This document shows positions 1 to 6,090 of a DNA stretch of 14,248 nt, in pieces. Every line of letters starts with the position of its first letter. Position 1 is the stretch's first letter. The DNA is from DUOJ01 sp041676265. Its GTDB lineage: Bacteria > Spirochaetota > Spirochaetia > Sphaerochaetales > Sphaerochaetaceae. The translations under genes and the position numbers were made by a program. Location of the stretch: positions 1-14,248 of the forward strand of contig JBAYSE010000034.1 of the NCBI GenBank assembly GCA_041676265.1, in the 5' to 3' direction. Below the pieces are notes generated by a model that was not told the DNA's origin, did no database searches, and saw nothing but the letters and a program-made list of their open reading frames with translations.

Positions 1-610
1 AACAAAAGATGGCATTACCGCTTTCCAGATGGATATTAAAATAGCCGGAGTTACCCAAGAGGTGATGGAGAAGGCCCTCAAACAGGCCAAAGAGGGACGC
101 TTACATATCCTTAGCATAATGGATAAGACACTGAGTCAGCCACGGGAAGATATCTCAGAATTGGCTCCTAAAATCTTAACCCTCAAAGTTGATGAAGAGA
201 AAATTGGGGCAGTTATCGGTACCGGTGGAAAGACAATTAAAGGGATTGCCGAACAGACCGGTGCTGAGATCAACATCGAAAACGATGGAGTTGTGACTAT
301 TTTCGGTAAAAATAAAATCAGTGCTCAAGAGGCCTATGATTTAGTAAAATCGATTGTCGAAGAGCCTGAAGTCGGTCGGATCTACCAAGGTACCGTCAAG
401 CGGATAATGGACTTCGGCGCTTTTATTGAAATCCTCCCCGGTAAAGAGGGGCTCTGCCATATCAGTAAGATGGCCAAGACACGGGTCAACAACGTCAACG
501 ATATTTTGAGTGTTAATCAAGTTATCCCCGTAAAGTTAATAGAGATCGACCGCATGGGACGTCTTAACCTCTCTTACATCGATGCCCTCACTGAGACGGA
601 GAAAAAGTAG
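1..610 (+). CDS. pnp: Polynucleotide phosphorylase, C-terminal part (5' truncated by window edge)
   Basis: This is the 3' end of the gene for PNPase, the trimeric phosphorolytic 3'-to-5' exoribonuclease of mRNA decay. The reading frame is open from base 2, and the codons before the first internal Met (base 29) encode TKDGITAFQ. That matches the conserved GITAFQMDIKIAG stretch at the end of the second RNase PH domain, so Met at 29 is not a start. A KH RNA-binding domain follows, with its GxxG loop written GTGG (bases 218-229). An S1 domain comes next (from about base 370, GRIYQGTVKRIMDFGAFIEI) and the protein ends shortly after it, without a long tail. The stop TAG (608-610) directly abuts the dut ATG. 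The identification is very secure. The catalytic core lies outside the window, so its integrity cannot be judged. Confidence 0.97.
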   Translation, partial: TKDGITAFQMDIKIAGVTQEVMEKALKQAKEGRLHILSIMDKTLSQPREDISELAPKILTLKVDEEKIGAVIGTGGKTIKGIAEQTGAEINIENDGVVTIFGKNKISAQEAYDLVKSIVEEPEVGRIYQGTVKRIMDFGAFIEILPGKEGLCHISKMAKTRVNNVNDILSVNQVIPVKLIEIDRMGRLNLSYIDALTETEKK

Positions 611-1069
611 ATGGATAGTGGGGAGAGAATCATCGTTAAGGCGGTTGTCAAAAGAGGGGCTCTTTTACCCCTCTACAGTACTGACGCTGCCGCCGGCGCT
701 GATTTACACGCCTTTCTCCCCGCTGGAGAGTCAATTACGGTGCAGGCCAATGGGGGTAGGGCACTGATCCCTACCGGCCTAATCTTAGAAATTCCCCCCG
801 GATATGAAGGGCAGGTGAGAGCCCGTAGTGGCTTAGCGATCAAACATGGGGTGACTGTCCTCAATTCCCCCGGTACAATCGATAGTGACTACCGGGGAGA
901 AGTCCAAGTGATTCTGATCAACCATGGGCAACACCCCTTCAGTGTGACCAATGGATTGAGAATAGCCCAATTGGTCGTTGCTCCTGTTAAGCAAGGCCAA
1001 TTTATTGCGGTAGAAGAAGTCAATGAAACCAAACGGGGTGAGCAGGGATTTGGTTCAACAGGAGTATAA
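611..1069 (+). CDS. dut: Deoxyuridine 5'-triphosphate nucleotidohydrolase (dUTPase)
   Basis: Trimeric dUTPase hydrolyses dUTP to dUMP and pyrophosphate, which keeps uracil out of DNA and supplies dUMP for thymidylate synthesis. At 152 aa it has the usual family length, and all five motifs are visible in order. Motif 1 is STDAAAGADLHA (residues 23-34). Motif 2 is RARSGLA (70-76). Motif 3 is GTIDSDYRGEV (88-98), with catalytic Asp91 and the uracil-stacking Tyr94. Motif 4 is NGLRIAQLVV (114-123). Motif 5 is RGEQGFGST (142-150), the flexible phosphate-closing arm. The ATG follows the pnp stop codon with no gap, and a GGAG lies about 8 nt upstream inside pnp, so translation is probably coupled to pnp. 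No key residue appears to be lost. Confidence 0.97.
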   Translation: MDSGERIIVKAVVKRGALLPLYSTDAAAGADLHAFLPAGESITVQANGGRALIPTGLILEIPPGYEGQVRARSGLAIKHGVTVLNSPGTIDSDYRGEVQVILINHGQHPFSVTNGLRIAQLVVAPVKQGQFIAVEEVNETKRGEQGFGSTGV

Positions 1070-1072
1070 GGA

Positions 1073-2344
1073 ATGCTCAGTAAACAGGGCTCTACTTTTA
1101 CTACCTTACGAAAATATATCTTTAGGGAGTTTAGCCTCTCCCTACTAGTCGCTTTTCTCTTCTTTTTCTTTATCTTCGCTGTCAACCAACTCCTCCTCTT
1201 TGCCCAAAAAATCATCCTCAAGAATGTCGAGATCCTCTCGGTAGTAAAATTGGTAGCACTAGCTATTCCCCAAATTCTCCTCTATACACTCCCATTTTCA
1301 ACCCTCAGTGCGGCCTCCATGGTGATTGGCGATAAGTCGGCGGGTAACGAAATTTTAGCTCTCAGAGCGGCGGGGATCTCTTTGAGGCGTATTTTTGAGG
1401 TAATTGGGGCATTGGCTTTAATCATGACCTGCCTAACTTTCTTTGTTGCCGATGTAATGCTCCCTTACAGCCACCTCAAATTTAAAACACTCTACAGTGA
1501 ATTACTTCAAGACTTACCCACGCTAGAGATTGAAAGTTATGCAGTTAATACTATTGGGGATACTGTTTTGGTTACCGGCAACGTCGAGGACGGCATCATT
1601 GATACTCTCGTCCTTTTTGACACCTCCAAAGGGGATGACCAACAGATAATTACCGCCCGCGAAGGAAAGGTTACCTTAGTCAATTTGGAGACCTTTTTAT
1701 ATAGACTTGATGTCAAAGATCCCATGATTCTCAATAGTAAAAGCAGTGCAATGGAGGAGTACACCCTCGCTGAAGCCGAGAGCATGACCTTCTATTTAGA
1801 TTTCTCTTCACAAGTCACCCAACTCACCGATGTTAAACCCTCACAACTGAGCTCTAGAGACCTGATGGAACTTATTCAAAGTCGTAAGCAAGATTTGATG
1901 AAGAGTAAAGAGATTAAAAACTTCACCCTTTTGAATATGTTGGGCAAAAGGGGAGACTTGCTTCGCCAACTCAGTAGCGATAAAACCCTTTTAAAAGAGA
2001 TTGCCACGCTCGACTTTGAAATACTTGCCCTGCAAAAAGAGAAGGAGATTAACTTTTACTTACAGTATTACCGCTCGGAACTCCATAAAAAGTTAGCCCT
2101 TTCGGCGAGCTGCTTTGTCTTAGTATTCATTACCTTCCCCCTCTCTTTTATGCGCCTAAAACATGGGCGACTCTTCGGGTTTGGACTGAGCCTCTTTGTG
2201 GCGGCCTGCTATTGGTTTATGCTCTTCTTTGCCCAGAAACAGGTTATTACGACGGCCATTCATCCGGCTCTACTAGTGTGGGCTCCTAACTTATTCTTCG
2301 CTGTTTTAGCCTTCTTTTTACTCTTTAGGAGGCGTCGACTGTGA
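1073..2344 (+). CDS. lptF: LptF/LptG-family (YjgP/YjgQ) permease, first paralogue, with helical insertion
   Basis: This is an inner-membrane permease of the YjgP/YjgQ family. In Gram-negatives LptF and LptG form a heterodimer with the ATPase LptB and pull lipopolysaccharide from the inner membrane towards the periplasmic bridge. N-terminal hydrophobic segments lie near residues 21-45, 58-82 and 106-128, followed by a periplasmic beta-rich domain (about 140-255) and C-terminal membrane segments near 340-358, 368-386 and 398-417. The family signature around GNEILALRAAGISLRRIF (91-108) is clear. At 423 aa it is some 60 residues longer than usual. The excess sits at about residues 268-332 as a charged, helix-rich stretch before the fourth membrane segment. 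The start has GGAG 8 nt upstream, and the end overlaps lptG by 4 nt. Which paralogue is LptF was inferred from order and N-terminus only. Confidence 0.85.
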   Translation: MLSKQGSTFTTLRKYIFREFSLSLLVAFLFFFFIFAVNQLLLFAQKIILKNVEILSVVKLVALAIPQILLYTLPFSTLSAASMVIGDKSAGNEILALRAAGISLRRIFEVIGALALIMTCLTFFVADVMLPYSHLKFKTLYSELLQDLPTLEIESYAVNTIGDTVLVTGNVEDGIIDTLVLFDTSKGDDQQIITAREGKVTLVNLETFLYRLDVKDPMILNSKSSAMEEYTLAEAESMTFYLDFSSQVTQLTDVKPSQLSSRDLMELIQSRKQDLMKSKEIKNFTLLNMLGKRGDLLRQLSSDKTLLKEIATLDFEILALQKEKEINFYLQYYRSELHKKLALSASCFVLVFITFPLSFMRLKHGRLFGFGLSLFVAACYWFMLFFAQKQVITTAIHPALLVWAPNLFFAVLAFFLLFRRRRL

Positions 2345-3423
2345 AAAAGCTTGACCGGTATATCACCTCATCAGTTCTACGCCTCATTGTCACCTCGGCC
2401 CTTTTAATCACTTTAGTCTTAGCCCTCTTTGACATCTTTAGCCAACTAGAGCAATATATTTCGGCTGAATTGAACTTCCATGACATTGGTCTTTTAACCC
2501 TCCTCTATCTCCCTCAAGGTCTTACTTTGGCCTTAGGACCGGCGACCCTTTTTTCCACCACCTACTTCCTCTCGATGCTACATGCCAATAATGAGATGAT
2601 TATCCTCTCTAATATAGGTTACGCCTTTCGCCGTATAGTGCGCCCAATCTTTATTTTAGGCCTATTTTTAATTGCCTTCCAATTTGCGTTCTCTGAGAAG
2701 ATTGCCATACCGGCCCTCAGGGAAAAGTATGTTTTAGCCGATGAGAAGCTGGGAAGTCGAACAAGCCTCGATAGCCGTGACATTACCCTCCAAAGCCCCG
2801 AAGGAGACTATATTATCCACGCGAAAAGATACCGTGAGGAGAGCCACAGTATTAGTAGTGTCCTGTTGGTCCTTTTAGATAGTGATAAGCGTCTCTCTAC
2901 ACGTCTAGACGCCGCCAGTGCCACCTTTAATGGAGAGTACTGGGTTTTTAAGGATGTGAAGCGCTACAATGTGAGTAGTGAACAGACCCTCTTATTTGTC
3001 GAGAGCTTAGATGAGTGGTTTGATACTAAAATTAATATTGAGCCGGCCCTTTTTAGAAATCTCTCTGCCGATATTACCACGATGGAACTTGAAGGGGCTT
3101 TCAAATATGTGCAGATCATCAAGAAGATGAATGCTACGCAATACGCTATCTATGCCTCGGATTTAGCAAGCCGTCTCTACGGTAATTTAACACCCCTGAT
3201 TTTGATTTTTATCTCATGTGCCACCCTTTTTGCCTGGCGCAAAAATGTTCTGGTTTTATCGATTCTCTCGAGCCTCTCAATTGCGGTAGTCTACTTTGTT
3301 TTCGATATGGTCAGCATGATTTTTGCCAAGCAAGGCCTTATTGCCCCTGTGATGGGCCCCCTGTTACCCATGGTGGTTTTAAGCCTTATCTCAACTATTT
3401 TACTAGCAATTAGAAGGATTTAA
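2341..3423 (+). CDS. lptG: LptF/LptG-family permease, second paralogue
   Basis: This is the second YjgP/YjgQ permease, the presumed heterodimer partner of the preceding gene in outer-membrane lipid export. At 360 aa it has the normal family length. Three hydrophobic segments lie in the first 125 residues (about 12-34, 52-75 and 97-118), then a periplasmic beta-rich jellyroll-like domain (about 125-260), then three C-terminal segments (about 283-299, 303-325 and 332-356). The start codon is GTG, sharing a GTGA overlap with the lptF stop, a classic coupling arrangement for subunits made in equal amounts. It lacks the extra helical stretch of its partner. No ATPase gene (lptB) or lptA/lptC is present in the window. 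If the host lacks LPS, as Treponema and Borrelia do, the cargo would have to be another lipid, and the sequence cannot show which. Confidence 0.85.
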   Translation: MKKLDRYITSSVLRLIVTSALLITLVLALFDIFSQLEQYISAELNFHDIGLLTLLYLPQGLTLALGPATLFSTTYFLSMLHANNEMIILSNIGYAFRRIVRPIFILGLFLIAFQFAFSEKIAIPALREKYVLADEKLGSRTSLDSRDITLQSPEGDYIIHAKRYREESHSISSVLLVLLDSDKRLSTRLDAASATFNGEYWVFKDVKRYNVSSEQTLLFVESLDEWFDTKINIEPALFRNLSADITTMELEGAFKYVQIIKKMNATQYAIYASDLASRLYGNLTPLILIFISCATLFAWRKNVLVLSILSSLSIAVVYFVFDMVSMIFAKQGLIAPVMGPLLPMVVLSLISTILLAIRRI

Positions 3424-3425
3424 CT

Positions 3426-4547
3426 ATGAAGAACATCTTTAAGATTACCAAAGAAGATTCCACCAGTAGAGCCCGTAAAGGGGAGTTAACCCTAGCCCAT
3501 GGCGTCGTTAAAACACCTGCCTTTATGCCGGTAGGGACCAATGGAACGGTCAAAGGGATTCACCATTCAACCGTTCAAGAGATTGGCTACAACTTGATCT
3601 TGGGCAATACCTACCACCTCTACCTCCGCCCGGGAATTGAGGTATTAGAGGCCTATGGCGGGCTACACAACTTCTCGGCATGGTCAGGCAATATCCTCAC
3701 CGACAGTGGTGGGTTTCAGATCTTCTCACTGGCTAAACTACGCAAGATAAGAGAGGAGGGAGTGGAGTTTCAAAGCCATATTGACGGTTCACGACACCAT
3801 CTAACACCCGAGAAAGTGGTCGATATCCAAAAAGTGATTGGCAGTGATATCCTAATGAGCCTCGATGTATGTACCCCCCCCGAAATTACCTACCGAAAAG
3901 CCCAAGAGGCAATGGCTATTACCCACCGATGGGCTGAGCGCTCCCTAAAACAGTGGCAATCCTATGAGAACTTTAAGGGGCATCTTTTTGGGATAGTTCA
4001 AGGAAACTTTTACGAGGAGCTCCGTAAAGAGAGCGCTGAATTTATTGCCTCTTTAGATTTTCCCGGCTTGGCAATCGGTGGTCTTTCAGTAGGGGAGGAG
4101 CCCGACACATTTGTCCATTTCCTCAACTACACATCCCAGTACCTGCCAACTGCGAAGGTGCGCTATGTGATGGGTATCGGCTCTCCCGATTACATTTTGG
4201 AGGCTGTAGAAAACGGTATCGACCTCTTTGATTGTGTTCTAGCCACCCGCATTGCCCGTAATGGGGCCGTCTTTAGCGACGACGGTTTGATCAATTTAAA
4301 AAAGGCAATCCACGAAAAAGATACCAATGCGATTGAAGATGGGTGTCCTTGTCATGCCTGTACAACCTACTCTAAAGGGTATCTGCGACACCTCTTTAAA
4401 ACAGGCGAGATGTTAGGCGGAATGTTGGCTACAGAGCACAACCTCACTTACCTCTACCGGTTGATGCAGAGGATTCACAAGGCTATCGATGAAGATAATT
4501 TTAACAACTTTAAAAAGGCCTATTTAGAGCGCTACTATGGAAAATAG
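3426..4547 (+). CDS. tgt: tRNA-guanine transglycosylase (queuosine pathway)
   Basis: Tgt exchanges guanine-34 of GUN-anticodon tRNAs for the queuosine precursor preQ1. At 373 aa it has the bacterial length and a complete TIM-barrel pattern. TDSGGFQ (92-98) carries the general acid/base Asp93. SLDVCTPP (145-152) and GIVQGN (189-194) are base-pocket segments. The nucleophile is Asp269 in DLFDCVLATRIARNG (266-280). The zinc site is Cys307, Cys309, Cys312 and His338. The pocket reads GGLSV (218-222); Val222 matches the bacterial preQ1-type pocket rather than the glycine of eukaryotic queuine enzymes, so preQ1 use is inferred. The motif usually written VLPTRNARNG is VLATRIARNG here, which I regard as a tolerated variant. 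AAGGA lies 7 nt before the ATG. The 3' end overlaps murJ by 11 nt. No other queuosine genes are nearby. Confidence 0.97.
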   Translation: MKNIFKITKEDSTSRARKGELTLAHGVVKTPAFMPVGTNGTVKGIHHSTVQEIGYNLILGNTYHLYLRPGIEVLEAYGGLHNFSAWSGNILTDSGGFQIFSLAKLRKIREEGVEFQSHIDGSRHHLTPEKVVDIQKVIGSDILMSLDVCTPPEITYRKAQEAMAITHRWAERSLKQWQSYENFKGHLFGIVQGNFYEELRKESAEFIASLDFPGLAIGGLSVGEEPDTFVHFLNYTSQYLPTAKVRYVMGIGSPDYILEAVENGIDLFDCVLATRIARNGAVFSDDGLINLKKAIHEKDTNAIEDGCPCHACTTYSKGYLRHLFKTGEMLGGMLATEHNLTYLYRLMQRIHKAIDEDNFNNFKKAYLERYYGK

Positions 4548-6090
4548 GGGAGAAAAGGCCCGTAAGGTCTCCATTATAGTCATGCTTCTCACCTTATCTT
4601 CGAGGATCCTCGGTATCTTTAAAGCACGGGTACTGGCAGTTGTTTTTGGGGCCACCCTCACCGGTGATATCTTAAACTTCACTTTTAATATCCCCAACAA
4701 TTTTAGAAAACTTTTTGCTGAAGGGGCCCTCTCTTCGGCCTATATCCCCCGTTTTAGTGCCATTATAGCCGAAGACGGCACGCGGCAAAGGTCAAAACAA
4801 TTATTAGCGGTCTTAAGTGGATTTCAACTCATCATCTCCCTAGTACTAATTGTCGCAACACTCTTTTTTGGGCAAAACTTTATCCGCTTAATCAGCGACT
4901 ACCGCCAAAGTGAAGTTCTCCACTTGGCCTCTCGCCTCCTTTTTTGCTTTATGTTCTTCTTAGCGGCGATCTCATTCAGTGCCCTCTACAGTGGTGTTCT
5001 ACAGAGTCATGGCGCTTTCTACGTGGCGGCGGCAGCTCCCTTGCTCTTCTCGGTAGCAATAATTGGAGCGGTAAAGTTAGGAGAACCTTTTTTAGGTCCC
5101 TACTCAATGGCTTTGGGCGTTGTGCTTGGCGGGGCTCTGCAGATGTTAGTCACCCGTATAGCCCTTGCCCGGTTTGCCTATCCGCTTGCTTTATCTTTCA
5201 ACTTTAAAAATAGGGAATTTGTGAAGGTCTTAAGGGCTTGGGGACCGGTCACTTTGATTGCCCTCACCACTATTTTAACGCAGCAGATAGCCTTCTTCTT
5301 AGCCTCTACGCTCCAGGAGGGGAGTGTAACGGCCTTTAGCAATGCCATCATAATTTGGCAAGCGCCTTACGGAATCTTCTATGGAGCTATTGCCACCGTC
5401 TATTTTCCCCTGATGGCTTCCACACATGCCAAAGGTAACCGCGAAGAGCTCCGCAATTTGGTAGCCAAGGGGCTCTCTTACTTAACTGTTTTCCTTTTGC
5501 CGGTGACAATAGCCTTAGTGACCTTACGGAATGAGACGGTGGCGGTCCTTTTACAAAGTGGCCGCTTTGTCCTTGCCAACACACTTGCCACAGGGACCAT
5601 CCTCCTCTATTTCGCCATAGGGATGTTGGCAGTGGCTTACTACAATTTTTTGCAGCGGGTTTGTTTCTCAATCGGTAAATTCAAAGTCGCCCTCTATTTT
5701 AACCTTTTGGTAGCCTTGTTAGATATCGTAGCGATGTTAACCTTTGTTAAGAGTGGCTTAGGAGGCGCCGCCTTAAGTCTGGCTAACACCATAGCATTTT
5801 TAATGGGCTCAATTGGCCTCGCCCTCTATTTGGGTAAAGGCGGGATTTTCAAGTTAAACAAAGAGTTAGTTAAAATAGTGGGGGCCAATTTACCGCTAAT
5901 TCTCCTAGCTCTTCTTTACCGGACCAAAATTGACCAGAGTTGGTGGCACACGGGGAGCTCTCTCTCTAATGCCCTAAAACTCACCTTTTTATATGGAGGG
6001 GTAGCGATTCTTGTTTTGGTACTCTATAGCTTACTGGGCATTAAAGTCCTCTCTTTTAGAAGGAGAGGACCTCAATTGAAAGGACAGTAA
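4537..6090 (+). CDS. murJ: Lipid II flippase MurJ (MviN), divergent
   Basis: This is a MOP-superfamily integral membrane protein that flips undecaprenyl-linked peptidoglycan precursor across the inner membrane. Its 517 aa contain about 14 hydrophobic segments. The N-terminal signature is present: SSRILG (21-26, with Arg23 aligning to E. coli Arg18), then Asp44 and IPNNFRKLFAEGALSSAYIP (52-71). By eye the eighth membrane segment aligns without gaps to E. coli, but the charged Asp269, Arg270 and Glu273 there are Ile271, Ile272 and Gln275 here. The E. coli Arg24-Asp25 pair is Lys29-Ala30. The start overlaps tgt by 11 nt with only a weak ribosome site (TTAGAG), so reinitiation from tgt is likely. 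Met16 is a possible alternative start. The 3' end overlaps greA tail to tail by 35 nt. The family is certain; the transport substrate is inferred. Confidence 0.93.
   Translation: MENRGEKARKVSIIVMLLTLSSRILGIFKARVLAVVFGATLTGDILNFTFNIPNNFRKLFAEGALSSAYIPRFSAIIAEDGTRQRSKQLLAVLSGFQLIISLVLIVATLFFGQNFIRLISDYRQSEVLHLASRLLFCFMFFLAAISFSALYSGVLQSHGAFYVAAAAPLLFSVAIIGAVKLGEPFLGPYSMALGVVLGGALQMLVTRIALARFAYPLALSFNFKNREFVKVLRAWGPVTLIALTTILTQQIAFFLASTLQEGSVTAFSNAIIIWQAPYGIFYGAIATVYFPLMASTHAKGNREELRNLVAKGLSYLTVFLLPVTIALVTLRNETVAVLLQSGRFVLANTLATGTILLYFAIGMLAVAYYNFLQRVCFSIGKFKVALYFNLLVALLDIVAMLTFVKSGLGGAALSLANTIAFLMGSIGLALYLGKGGIFKLNKELVKIVGANLPLILLALLYRTKIDQSWWHTGSSLSNALKLTFLYGGVAILVLVLYSLLGIKVLSFRRRGPQLKGQ
6046..6070. 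terminator. Stem-loop in the murJ/greA convergent overlap
   Basis: An 11-bp inverted repeat has arms at 6046-6056 and 6060-6070 and a 3-nt loop. The outer eight pairs, GTCCTCTC with GAGAGGAC, are perfect, then come one G-U wobble and two A-U pairs in the + transcript. In the - transcript the wobble becomes one A-C mismatch. The greA stop codon (6056-6058) lies at the loop. On the - strand the hairpin is followed by UUUAAU, a weak U tract that would suit greA termination. On the + strand no U tract follows. Terminator function is inferred. It may also act as an RNA-stability or duplex-limiting element for two antisense 3' ends. Confidence 0.45.

Noticed and set aside
889..1221. Open frame of 110 codons on the - strand across dut/lptF
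   Set aside because: It is antisense to two clear genes, has no ribosome site or recognisable domain, and its composition is what the opposite strand of those genes predicts.
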